NCBI RefSeq assembly: GCF_023701485.1
Contig: NZ_JAMQBK010000059.1
Location: forward strand, 1 to 64,000
Reading direction: 5' to 3'
Source: Aporhodopirellula aestuarii
GTDB taxonomy: Bacteria; Planctomycetota; Planctomycetia; Pirellulales; Pirellulaceae
DNA length: 64,000 bases
Shown: positions 55,878 through 64,000 of the stretch, in pieces
How positions within the stretch are numbered: position 1 is the stretch's first letter
Layout of the letters: every line of letters starts with the position of its first letter
Notes under the pieces: model-generated
Databases searched by the model: none
Seen by the model: the letters and a program-made list of their open reading frames with translations, nothing else
Told to the model about the DNA's origin: nothing
Position numbers and translations under genes: made by a program

Positions 55878-57767
55878 TTACCAGATATATTCCGCACCGA
55901 TCGTGAAACCTTGCATCACCACCGAGCTGAAGCTTGCCGCAGGTGGCGTGGTAACTTGGTTCCCCGCACTGACAGTGGTCAATGAATTCTGGACGAAACC
56001 GGCCGATGGAACCGTGTCGAGAACATCGTCGATCGCGATCAAGTGATGGGCCGTTCGGAGTGACCAGGAGTGCGAGAATCGGTAAACCAATTTGGTTTCG
56101 ATTTCGCCCATGACCGTGCAAAGCCGATCGCGGTCGCTGATACTGACGACACCCGCCGTCGCACCCACTCCCGCCGAGTTGGCGTTGATATACGTATTCC
56201 GTTCCCAGTCGTTTTGTCCCCAACCACCCTTCATTCCGAAGCCAAGTTGGATGCCAGGCATCATGTTCCACCAAACGTCATAGCCGATCTGGCCGACGAA
56301 CAGGTTGTTCTTCGTAAGCGTCGACGAATTGTAGAATCGCAGTTCGTCGTTACCCGGACCGCCTGGGGTTCCGGCGACCACGTTTCCGGCACCATCAGTC
56401 AACGTACCGACCGCGTTGAAGCCGAATCCGTTGTCCAGACGCAGGTAGCGAAAGCCGCCCAACCATGAGCCTTGGAAGCGACATCCCGGCCCCACCGTCC
56501 GGCGACGATAATTCAATTCCCCGCTGTGGAACACCGAATCAACCGTTACTGAATGAGTCAGCGATTGATCGGGGTCGTCATAGCCACCTGCGGGAGTGAC
56601 GCCGTAGTTCGAAATGTACGAATACAAATTAGGAGCGACGGTGCTCGTCGCTGCCGCTTGAGCGGTGTTACTCCATTCATGTCCCCCGACATACACCATC
56701 TCCAAATTTCCACCGACTCCCATAATCATCGCAGCAGAGACTCGCACACCCGCCTCCAGATCGCCTACTTTTGCATCGCTCAGGCTAATCTGTGGGGTAC
56801 CACTGACACCGAGGGTGCTGATCACCATGTCGTCTTGGGTGAAATTGTGTCCCAAGAACATCGCCTCGACGGACACGTCGTACCAACGCTGAGCACATTT
56901 GCCCGCTTCGCTGTAAGGTTTGATGGCATCACAAATGGCCGCGACGTTGCCGCCGATGGTTCCCATCAACAGCCCGAAATCGCCTTGCATGCATTTTCCG
57001 CTGCACCAATCACCCAACATGCCGCCTTTGCCGAGGCACCCGCTTTGATACAGGCTTGAGTTACAGATGCCACAGCCTTGGCCGTTGCACGAGCCGCACT
57101 TGCCCATCAACGCGGGCAGAATTCCGTTGAACCCGCCTCCGCCGCCACCACACGAGCCACACGCCGCACCGTCGCAGGAACCGCCATCGCATGAGCTACA
57201 TGCATAGCCGTATGAATCAGCGTAGCCACCGTCGTAAACCTGGTATTGCCCGCCCATTCCGCCATCTTGATAGCTGATCGGCATGACGTGACCGTACGGA
57301 CTCTGCATCGCCGCCTGGTAGGCTGCCGGCCCGATCGGCCCTTGTAGTCCAGTCGGCACGGGCATTCCAGGAATCGGTCCCGATGGGAACGAACTCGGAA
57401 TGGTTTGTGCCAAAGGCGTGTTGCCCATCATCGGGCCGCCGATGCCAGGTGCCGCGACCATTGGGCCGGTAGGCATCTGGCCACCGAGCATGGGGCCGCT
57501 GACTGCCGGCTGACTAGCGTAATTCATTCCTCCGACAGCACTTACGCCGGCGGCGGTGGACCACGCCGAGGGGTTAACCCCAGGCGGAAGCATAAATCCG
57601 CTGGCCGCGTAATCAATGTCGTCCTCAGCCGACGGCGGTGCCGCTGACAGGATTGTCGGCGAACCGACGACAACTAGCATCGCAGCAACGCCGGCTGCGA
57701 CAATCGACCGAAAAACGGCCGCCGAGTTTTTCGTCGGTATCGAGGTGTGTTTTGAGCGAGTGTTCAT
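55878..57767 (-). CDS. BBP7-family outer-membrane beta-barrel protein
   Basis: The 629-aa protein has a signal peptide (residues 1-44, ending ILSAAPPS) and a Pro/Gly/Met-rich stretch (PMLGGQMPTGPMVAAPGIGGPM). A Cys-rich block follows (CSSCDGGSCDGAACGSCGGGGGG and CGSCNGQGCGIC). The C-terminal half is a BBP7-type domain with YDVSVEAMFLGHNF, VGDLEAGVRVSAAM, FRYLRLDNGFGFNAV and a last strand GFTIGAEYIW, ending in Trp as outer-membrane barrels do. I use the ATG at 57767 since the frame upstream adds no signal. It likely forms a planctomycete outer-membrane barrel. It diverges from the S41 protease gene. Confidence 0.9.
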   Translation of the reverse strand: MNTRSKHTSIPTKNSAAVFRSIVAAGVAAMLVVVGSPTILSAAPPSAEDDIDYAASGFMLPPGVNPSAWSTAAGVSAVGGMNYASQPAVSGPMLGGQMPTGPMVAAPGIGGPMMGNTPLAQTIPSSFPSGPIPGMPVPTGLQGPIGPAAYQAAMQSPYGHVMPISYQDGGMGGQYQVYDGGYADSYGYACSSCDGGSCDGAACGSCGGGGGGFNGILPALMGKCGSCNGQGCGICNSSLYQSGCLGKGGMLGDWCSGKCMQGDFGLLMGTIGGNVAAICDAIKPYSEAGKCAQRWYDVSVEAMFLGHNFTQDDMVISTLGVSGTPQISLSDAKVGDLEAGVRVSAAMIMGVGGNLEMVYVGGHEWSNTAQAAATSTVAPNLYSYISNYGVTPAGGYDDPDQSLTHSVTVDSVFHSGELNYRRRTVGPGCRFQGSWLGGFRYLRLDNGFGFNAVGTLTDGAGNVVAGTPGGPGNDELRFYNSSTLTKNNLFVGQIGYDVWWNMMPGIQLGFGMKGGWGQNDWERNTYINANSAGVGATAGVVSISDRDRLCTVMGEIETKLVYRFSHSWSLRTAHHLIAIDDVLDTVPSAGFVQNSLTTVSAGNQVTTPPAASFSSVVMQGFTIGAEYIW

Positions 57768-58236
57768 CCCTGATTCCTGAATCAATGCCTGCCTGAGTAC
57801 GGGACCAATCGTCGAGATCCGTGGGCGGTTCGAGGCACTGCGGTAAACGTCAAAAACCAACGTCCTGGTAGGTCGCTGCGTCTTAATCGATTCCCCACCG
57901 TGCGTCTCGTAACGAAGCGTCCGCCGGTATCGGCAGAACCACTTCAAGCAGAGTTATCGGCAAATGTTACCGGGAACATTCGGTAAATCCCGAACAATCG
58001 GCCTAACTGAGCTCGGATAATTGCAATCTTCGTCACAACCCGAACCCGAATCGCCGCCACGCGTACAATCATTTGCCGGAGAAATCGCGGTTGCCTGACT
58101 TTCCGCCCTTTCCTACTATCCCCTAATAACCTCTCTGAAATTCTTGCTCACTCGCATCCAAAATTCCGCCCAGACGCTCTGAGCGGTGCCACATGCTTGC
58201 GAGAGGGCGCGGCCACTTCACCCACGCAGATACTCT
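57768..58236. other. Gene-free divergent promoter region
   Basis: No gene in about 470 nt between the divergent BBP7 and S41 protease genes. I see no clear promoter hexamers or inverted repeats. Confidence 0.5.
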
Positions 58237-60435
58237 ATGTCGCATCGCCTTCGTTCCTATGCTTCTCACTTCGCAATCGCGATATTGGGCTCTTTGGTGG
58301 CGTTCTCCGGCGGTTCGCCGCCCGTCCAAGCTCAAAACGCGACCATTCTTCGAGAAGCCATTCCACCGGGCCAGCAACCGGTCGAACTGATCCCGAGTGA
58401 AGGTGCGCGGCAAGCGACCGCTCCGCAAAACGCCCAACAACCCGCCCCGGCCGCCCGTCCCGTCCAATTACCCAAACCGGCTCCACAAGACGGCGTCGTA
58501 TCGCGGCTGATCTCACGCCTGATGCCCAGCGAGCATGTCTCGGGAAAAGAACTCGACAACGTTCTCAGCGCCCGGGCATTGGACCTGTACATTGAGTCAT
58601 TCGATCCGCTCAAACTGTATTTCCTGCAAAGCGATATCGACCAATTCAAAAAGTACTCCACCGTGCTCGACGATCACGTTCGAGCCGGAAACCTTGATCT
58701 GGCGTACTACATCTTTGGGCGATTCACGCAACGCGTCGACGAACGCGTCGCGACCATCCGCCAACTCCTGAAGACAGACTTCGACTTCACCGTCGATGAG
58801 CAAGTCATCGTCGATCGTGACGCCGCCCAATACGCTCAGAACGTCGACGAAGCAACCGACCGGTGGCGCCGCCAACTGAAACTGTCGTTGCTCGACCTCA
58901 AGGATTCCGATGAACCCGTTGTCGGCCAAGAAGCACGCGACCAATTGATGCGGCGTTACGACCGATATGCCAATCGTTGGAAATCGACCAGCAGCGATGA
59001 CATTCTGGAAATGTTCCTGACCGCGGTCACCAACAGCTACGATCCGCACTCGACCTACATGTCGCCTGCGACGCTCGAAGACTTCACAATCAGCATGAGC
59101 CTGAATCTCGACGGGATCGGTGCCTCCCTCGGTGAAAAGGACGGCACGACTCAAGTCAAGGCGATCATCCCCGGCGGTGCTGCCGATTTGCACGGCAAAC
59201 TCAAACCCGATGACACCATCGTCGCCGTCGGACAGGGTGACGACGGTGAGATGGTTGACATTCTCGAAATGCCGCTCAAGGACGTTGTTAAACTGATCCG
59301 CGGTAAGGCCGGAACCACGGTTCGATTGGGCGTCCGTCCCGGTGGAACCGGAAACATGGAGATCTACGAGATCGTTCGTGCTCGAGTCGAACTCGAAGAC
59401 TCCGCGGCGCGGGGTGAGATCATCGAACACCAACTCTCCAACCAGAACTCCACGCTCAAGATCGGTTACATCAACCTGCCCAGTTTCTACATGGACATGG
59501 AAGGTGCCAAACGACAAGACGCGGACTTCCGCAGCAGCACGCGTGATGTCGCCAAGATTCTCGAAGACTTTAAACGTCAAAACGTCGCCGGAGTGGTACT
59601 CGACCTCAGCCGCAACGGCGGCGGTTCGCTCACCGAAGCGATCAGCTTGACCGGACTGTTCATCGACCAAGGCCCCGTGGTTCAAGTCAAAGATGCCAAC
59701 GGCTCGGTCCAGAAGTACGACGACGATCAACGTGGTACCGTCTGGGACGGACCGCTCGTCGTCCTGACCAGCAAACTCAGCGCGAGTGCGAGTGAGATTT
59801 TTGCCGGGGCAATCAAGGACTATCACCGCGGCATCGTCGTCGGTGACCCACAAACCCACGGCAAAGGAACCGTCCAAACGCTGATGGACATCGGTCAGTC
59901 ACTCTTCCGGATCAAACGAGCCAATTACGGCGCGTTGAAGGTCACGCTGCAACAGTTCTATCTGCCCGACGGCGAAAGCACCCAGCTAAAAGGTGTCGCC
60001 GCAGACATCATCCTGCCGAGCGTGATCAGCAAAATGCCGGTTGCCGAAGGCGACCTGGAATACGCACTCGAACACGACCGAGTGAACCCGGCCCGCCATA
60101 ACCTTTACAGAATGGTGCCGATGGACCTCATCAACAGTCTCCGCGTCAGTTCTCAGCAACGGATTGCGACGAACAAGGAGTTCACCGAGTTGATGCGCCG
60201 GATCGCGTTGTATGTTGAACAGAAAGACCAGAAGAGCATCTCGCTCAACGAGGAAAAGTTCATGCAACGACGTGCCGAAATGAAGGCACAAAAGGATGAA
60301 GAGGAAGAAGAACTCGAAGCCCAACTCGGATCCGACGTCGTTTTCCGTGACACGTATTACAACCAAGAAGTCCTCAATATTACCCATCAATACATCGAGG
60401 GTTTGAGGGCACAGAATTTGGCACGTGCAAATTGA
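58237..60435 (+). CDS. C-terminal processing protease (Prc/Tsp-type, S41)
   Basis: The 732-aa protease trims the C-termini of exported proteins. It has a signal peptide (SHFAIAILGSLVAFSGG), an N-terminal helical region (residues 60-250), a PDZ domain (about 290-380, IGASLGEKDGTTQVKAIIPGGAADLHGKL) and the S41 catalytic core with the serine in SKLSASASEIFAGA and the lysine in THGKGTVQ. The long C-terminal region (residues 600-732) ends in a highly acidic-basic helix (DEEEEELEAQLG), as in Tsp/Prc. I use the ATG at 58237. The esterase gene starts on the last codon of this one (TTGA). Confidence 0.95.
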   Translation: MSHRLRSYASHFAIAILGSLVAFSGGSPPVQAQNATILREAIPPGQQPVELIPSEGARQATAPQNAQQPAPAARPVQLPKPAPQDGVVSRLISRLMPSEHVSGKELDNVLSARALDLYIESFDPLKLYFLQSDIDQFKKYSTVLDDHVRAGNLDLAYYIFGRFTQRVDERVATIRQLLKTDFDFTVDEQVIVDRDAAQYAQNVDEATDRWRRQLKLSLLDLKDSDEPVVGQEARDQLMRRYDRYANRWKSTSSDDILEMFLTAVTNSYDPHSTYMSPATLEDFTISMSLNLDGIGASLGEKDGTTQVKAIIPGGAADLHGKLKPDDTIVAVGQGDDGEMVDILEMPLKDVVKLIRGKAGTTVRLGVRPGGTGNMEIYEIVRARVELEDSAARGEIIEHQLSNQNSTLKIGYINLPSFYMDMEGAKRQDADFRSSTRDVAKILEDFKRQNVAGVVLDLSRNGGGSLTEAISLTGLFIDQGPVVQVKDANGSVQKYDDDQRGTVWDGPLVVLTSKLSASASEIFAGAIKDYHRGIVVGDPQTHGKGTVQTLMDIGQSLFRIKRANYGALKVTLQQFYLPDGESTQLKGVAADIILPSVISKMPVAEGDLEYALEHDRVNPARHNLYRMVPMDLINSLRVSSQQRIATNKEFTELMRRIALYVEQKDQKSISLNEEKFMQRRAEMKAQKDEEEEELEAQLGSDVVFRDTYYNQEVLNITHQYIEGLRAQNLARAN

Positions 60436-61427
60436 ATCTGATTCGAACAATCTCCGTTGCGATCGTCGGGTGGTCGCTGCTTTTCTCATCCCAACTCGTG
60501 GCTGAGGAATCTGCGTCCCCCGACATCAAAACGTATTGGGATATTCGGTACAGCAGTTCTCCTGAACTGCAGGAAGGAAAGTCTGGACTCGCGGATCTCT
60601 ACCTTCCGATCTTCCCCGATGACACCGTCTCGGACGCTTCCCATGAATCGGAAGAATGCCTTGCGTCGTCGTCGCAACAGGCACCGGTTCGTGTCACCGG
60701 ACGTCTGCGGCCCGCCGTCGTTGTCGTGCACGGTGGGGGCTGGTTGGTGGGTGACAAATGGTCGCTCGGCAGCTACAGCGAACAACTCGCTGAAATGGGA
60801 TTTTGCGTGCTCAACATTAACTATCGCCTGGCCCCTTATTCTAAGTTTCCTGCTCAGGTCGATGACGTCCGTCACGCGTTGTTGTACTTGGCCGATAACG
60901 CCGATGAACTCAGTATCGATCCACAACGAATCGGTATGTTTGGTTATTCTGCGGGCGGCCATTTGTCGGCCTTAGTGGGAGTGATGTCCGACGAGACCGA
61001 TGAAACCCAAGCCACTTCGAGCGACTGGGCAATCGATGACCCGCGTTGGAAGCGTCTCCCTAAGATCGCCGCGGTGTGTGCCGGCGGTCCTCCCTGCGAT
61101 CTAAGACTCCTGCCGATCGACAGCGAAGCGTTGTCGTTTTTCTTGCACGGATCACGTCGGCAATTTCCCGAAATCTATGTCGCCGCATCGCCGACGGCAC
61201 ATGTTTCCGCCGGGGACCCGCCGACGCAGCTGATCCACGGTGAAAAAGACCTGATCGTGCCGATCGAAAGCAGCCAGGGGTTTGCCGACGCGTTGAAAGC
61301 GGTCGGCGTTTCGGTCGCTTTGACGGTGATCAAAGACCAAGGCCACCTTGTGACCTTCATGCACCCCAGGACGCAAAAACAGGTCCGCGACTTCTTTTCC
61401 GAGCAACTGCTGCAGCGAGCTCCTTAG
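60432..61427 (+). CDS. Exported alpha/beta-hydrolase (esterase-like)
   Basis: The 331-aa enzyme has a signal peptide (NLIRTISVAIVGWSLLFSSQLVA) and a carboxylesterase/hormone-sensitive-lipase layout: oxyanion motif VVVHGGGW, nucleophile elbow GYSAGG, acid in HGEKDLIVP and catalytic histidine in DQGHLVTF. It begins with a TTG that overlaps the S41 gene's stop by 4 nt, so translation is coupled. The pairing with an exported protease suggests envelope processing or ester hydrolysis outside the cytoplasm, but no substrate is evident. Confidence 0.88.
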   Translation: MNLIRTISVAIVGWSLLFSSQLVAEESASPDIKTYWDIRYSSSPELQEGKSGLADLYLPIFPDDTVSDASHESEECLASSSQQAPVRVTGRLRPAVVVVHGGGWLVGDKWSLGSYSEQLAEMGFCVLNINYRLAPYSKFPAQVDDVRHALLYLADNADELSIDPQRIGMFGYSAGGHLSALVGVMSDETDETQATSSDWAIDDPRWKRLPKIAAVCAGGPPCDLRLLPIDSEALSFFLHGSRRQFPEIYVAASPTAHVSAGDPPTQLIHGEKDLIVPIESSQGFADALKAVGVSVALTVIKDQGHLVTFMHPRTQKQVRDFFSEQLLQRAP

Positions 61428-62128
61428 CGCACCGCTTTCGTCTCTTCGCTCGCCTGGCTGAGCGCGCATCCTGCGCGAGCGGGGCTTTCTTTTAGGTTTT
61501 GGCCGACCACCCGCCCCCAAAGCGCTTTCGGACTCGACATCCGCTGATCACGCCCCACGCCCCCCCCTCGCGTGGAAAGCTTCTTTGCCCCAGACCTACC
61601 GCTTTCTGAAGCTTGGCGAAGCCTCATATGTAGGTTGTGTGAAAGGTTGATGAATCAACCCCGTTAGCACTTTCACCCCCAAATCACTTCGCTAGAACAC
61701 CGGCATCCGAAGGGGATTGCCGAGCGGAAAGCCGCTGGTTTGGCTGGCGGCATCCAAGAATTTCGTGCGGCAGAAAAACGGCATCAATGCCACCCCATCG
61801 GATGAACCACTGTTCGTTCCAAGTTCCTTTCACCTTCAAACCACCAAGGAGACACATCCCCCTTTAGCATCTGCAGTGCCTAGGAGAGTCAGAGGTCAGT
61901 TGGCAGACCGACCATTCACTGACATGTCGACACCGGCCAATTTGTGAGGCCGGGGTCTCTCAACTTTGAAAGAAGAAAGGAGCCGTGACACGTCGCATTC
62001 CAATCACCGCTGCAACGGTTTCTGGAAATCAATCGCGACATGCCACGAGACTCACAAACATCACCAAATCTTAACAACAACTGATGTCTCACGCCGAGAC
62101 ACAAATGAAATTTCTGAAGGAATTCAAA
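61428..62128. other. Gene-free long leader of the second DUF1559 gene
   Basis: About 700 nt without a supported gene. It contains a hairpin CGCGCA / TGCGCG (61463-61477) followed by CTTTCTTTT, possibly the esterase terminator, and a hairpin CCGGCC / GGCCGG near 61930-61955. AAGGA at 62117 precedes the chosen start of the DUF1559 gene. Confidence 0.5.
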
Positions 62129-63421
62129 ATGCAAACGCGCATGCGTAAACAGGGTTTCACCCTGATCGAACTGTTGGTCGTGATCGCGATCATCGCATTG
62201 CTCGCCGCCCTCTTGCTGCCCGCAATCACCAAGGCTCGTGAGGCCGCCCGCCAAGCCCAGTGCCAAGCCAACCTCAAGAACATCGGCGTCGGCTTGTTCA
62301 AATACAGCGGCCGCCAGCCAAATGGAGCTTACTCCTCCGGTGCGTCGGATTTCCGTCGCGACGGCTGCATGGACACCTACGGCTGGGTTGCCGACATCGT
62401 CAACGTTGGCGACGGCAACATGAATGAGTCGCTCGACCCATCGAACCCACTCAAGGGTTCGGAGAAAATCAACGACCTTTACGGTGCCGACACCACCGAC
62501 GCCAAAGACGGTGCACCGACCGCCCGCTTGGCCGCCGGCCAGTGTGGCAAGTCAAGCTTCAACGAAATTACGGGTTCCGGATCGGTTACGACCTTCGCGT
62601 CGACTGACGAACTGTCTGCCGAACGTGCCGAATTGATTTCACGTTACTTCTTCACCAACGGATACAACACCAACTACGCTGCCAGCTGGCACATGGTCCG
62701 GGGAATGATGAAGACCGAAACGATTTCCAACACGCTTCACACGTCATCGGCAGGTGGTTTCAAGGGTCTCGGTGGAACCACCGGACCGCTCAGCGCCAAC
62801 GTGATGGACCGCAGCCGCGTCAGCAGCAGCAATGTCGGCATGATCGGCTGTGCCGCTCCTGGCGATATCGATGAAGCGATCCTGCAAGTCGCAATTGCTC
62901 ACGGCCCTGGCGTAAGCCGCACCGTGTTCGCGGGAGCCAATAGCGCCGATGACACGGTCACCTACATCAACGCAGGTGATTTGTTAACTGAAGCTTTCAA
63001 CGACGGACCCGCATACGTTGCCGACGCCAGCCCAGCGACCGCCAACATCGACCTAATCGGCAACGGTGTTTCCTTGCGTGCACAACTCCTGTGCGAGCGT
63101 GGCAACCCGACCACCGCTGCCTGCGACGCCCCGACAGGGACTGCTGGTGGTAGCCTCGGAAACGGCCTTTACCTGCAAGACACCCGTGACTGGTTCGCCA
63201 TTCACCAAGGTTCGTGCAACATCCTGATGGCAGACGGCAGCGTCAAAGTATTCTACGACCAAAACGGTGACGGCTTCTTGAACCCAGGTTTTGCAATCAA
63301 TCCTGATGACAGTCAAGTCGATGGCGTTGGTTACGCCGACGATAAATTGGAAATGGCTCGCGACGATTTCTTCGGCGGCATCTTCCTCAACGATCTCTAC
63401 CTCAAAGGCAAGTTCGAATAG
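62129..63421 (+). CDS. DUF1559/prepilin-type protein with H-x9-DG motif
   Basis: The 430-aa protein starts [20 protein letters not shown], a type IV prepilin signal (cleavage at G|FTLIE), followed by a hydrophobic helix and [20 protein letters not shown]. Near the C-terminus it has [19 protein letters not shown], the H-x9-DG motif. The middle region (residues 100-370) differs strongly from the first DUF1559 protein, apart from the N- and C-terminal frames. The ATG at 62129 is preceded by AAGGA 8 nt upstream, so I prefer it to Met codons 15 and 8 codons earlier. A terminator follows at 63468. Confidence 0.93.
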   Translation: MQTRMRKQGFTLIELLVVIAIIALLAALLLPAITKAREAARQAQCQANLKNIGVGLFKYSGRQPNGAYSSGASDFRRDGCMDTYGWVADIVNVGDGNMNESLDPSNPLKGSEKINDLYGADTTDAKDGAPTARLAAGQCGKSSFNEITGSGSVTTFASTDELSAERAELISRYFFTNGYNTNYAASWHMVRGMMKTETISNTLHTSSAGGFKGLGGTTGPLSANVMDRSRVSSSNVGMIGCAAPGDIDEAILQVAIAHGPGVSRTVFAGANSADDTVTYINAGDLLTEAFNDGPAYVADASPATANIDLIGNGVSLRAQLLCERGNPTTAACDAPTGTAGGSLGNGLYLQDTRDWFAIHQGSCNILMADGSVKVFYDQNGDGFLNPGFAINPDDSQVDGVGYADDKLEMARDDFFGGIFLNDLYLKGKFE

Positions 63422-63431
63422 GACAAGGCGT

Positions 63432-63453
63432 ATGATCAAACTCATTTGATCAT
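63432..63453. other. Perfect 9-bp inverted repeat
   Basis: ATGATCAAA and TTTGATCAT flank a CTCA loop, 10 nt past the DUF1559 stop. Its role is unclear. Confidence 0.4.
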
Positions 63454-63467
63454 CGTTTCGCATAACG

Positions 63468-63501
63468 CCTCCGCAGCCTCGACGAGGTTGCGGAGGTTTT
63501 T
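63468..63501 (+). terminator. Rho-independent terminator
   Basis: CCTCCGCA / TGCGGAGG stem with an inner CCTC/GAGG stem and a run of five T. Confidence 0.88.
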
Positions 63502-63541
63502 CCCATAACGAGTCAGAGCACTTCGCACACTCAACTTCCTC

Positions 63542-64000
63542 ATGAAATCTCATTTTATCAAATTCATTACGCTCCCCATTGCGGCGATCCTCATGATCAG
63601 CATTGCAGGGGCCTTCTCCCTCGCCGTGGAATACAAGCCATACGGTGTCCCGGATCAACGCAGGGAAGAATACGATGAAAAACTGTCGCTCATCGCCCAG
63701 CAACAGAGAGTACTGCAAGGAGAAATCCCAGCCGAAGAACTTCCCCTCGCGGTCGTCGACCAGACCACCTACGACTTTGGCATGATCGATCCCCATATCA
63801 CGGCAAGTCACTCCTTTACAATTCGCAATGAGGGCCAAGGACCACTGAGCCTCAAAGTCGCAGGTACGAGTTGCAAATGCACCGTGGGCAAACTCGAACA
63901 CCAACTCCTGCAACCCGGCGCCTCGACCAACGTGACGTTGGAATGGAACACCGGATACCAGGCCGAGAAGTATGAACAAACCGCAACGATTGTGACGAGC
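63542..64000 (+). CDS. DUF1573-type exported protein, 3' end beyond the window
   Basis: The frame stays open to the window edge, giving 153 codons so far. A basic-hydrophobic signal (HFIKFITLPIAAILMISIAGAFS) is followed by a helical linker (EYDEKLSLIAQQQRVLQGE) and a beta domain: YDFGMIDPHITASHSFTIRNEGQGPLSLKVAGTSCKC. This matches DUF1573 (PF07610), immunoglobulin-like domains common in Bacteroidetes and planctomycetes, with the conserved Cys pair CKC. The protein is exported and its role is unknown. It is partial because the window ends. Confidence 0.85.
   Translation, partial: MKSHFIKFITLPIAAILMISIAGAFSLAVEYKPYGVPDQRREEYDEKLSLIAQQQRVLQGEIPAEELPLAVVDQTTYDFGMIDPHITASHSFTIRNEGQGPLSLKVAGTSCKCTVGKLEHQLLQPGASTNVTLEWNTGYQAEKYEQTATIVTS

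Noticed and set aside
58597-59877. A 426-aa open frame opposite the S41 protease
   Set aside because: Antisense shadow without motifs, while the plus strand shows PDZ and catalytic Ser/Lys.
61717-61947. A 76-aa frame before the second DUF1559 gene
   Set aside because: It has no ribosome site, no motif and ends in low-complexity Pro/Arg sequence.

Overview
This looks like chromosomal DNA of a planctomycete, most likely a Rhodopirellula-like member of the Pirellulaceae. The evidence is two DUF1559 proteins with prepilin-like N-termini and H-x9-DG motifs, a BBP7-type outer-membrane barrel protein, a DUF1573 protein, an enlarged SecA, a very long Ser/Thr kinase with a TPR-like tail, and many Cys- or Gly-rich secreted proteins. 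Base composition is moderately GC-rich throughout. Genes are loosely spaced on both strands in short runs, with several GTG and TTG starts. There is no rRNA, tRNA, phage, insertion sequence or CRISPR array. An LPS-type envelope is implied by WaaA (KdtA) and the outer-membrane proteins.

Layout. 0.2-4.3 kb: Cys-rich exported protein, cyclophilin, single-span membrane protein, type II glutamine synthetase and a small cupin. 4.4-9.3 kb: glycogen debranching enzyme and NAD-dependent DNA ligase, divergent across a gene-free stretch. 9.4-13.7 kb: double-ACT protein, ferrochelatase with a possible Fe-S site, Dabb protein, 2-Cys peroxiredoxin, KaiC-like ATPase and an unknown protein. 13.8-18.4 kb: YidC insertase carrying an unusual PDZ-like segment, and AspRS. 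18.5-30.2 kb (minus strand): kelch protein, GlnD, PII, a giant CcsBA cytochrome c maturation fusion, two lipoproteins and a CinA/PncC-type amidase. 30.3-45.9 kb: TPR kinase, WaaA, SecA, NIF3-family protein, PD40 propeller, Gfo/Idh oxidoreductase, membrane-anchored unknown, sigma factor, PCD dehydratase and a coupled unknown. 46-52.2 kb: YjbQ, small unknown, degenerate Gfo/Idh protein, a structured RNA candidate, Wzz-like protein, a decayed glycosyltransferase ending in an 11-bp tandem repeat, and TrmL. 52.2-64 kb: DUF1559 protein, a nested palindromic element, a 59-aa lipoprotein, MBL hydrolase, BBP7 protein, S41 protease, esterase, second DUF1559 protein and a DUF1573 protein cut by the window end.

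How genes fit together. GlnII, GlnD and PII are the parts of a nitrogen-status circuit; PII has Tyr51, the usual uridylylation site. YidC, SecA, WaaA, the S41 protease and the BBP7, DUF1559 and Wzz proteins are envelope-building functions. HemH, CcsBA and the peroxiredoxin relate to heme, cytochromes and redox stress.

Most notable: (1) a promoter-to-terminator unit without an ORF at about 48.57-48.81 kb that folds into a multi-branched RNA; (2) a nested inverted-repeat element at 54.34-54.49 kb; (3) the twice-frameshifted, truncated glycosyltransferase at 50.7-51.5 kb followed by an 11-bp repeat array; (4) extra domains in YidC and SecA. I do not see a clear multi-gene defence or otherwise unprecedented system. 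All functional calls come from reading motifs by eye, without database searches.
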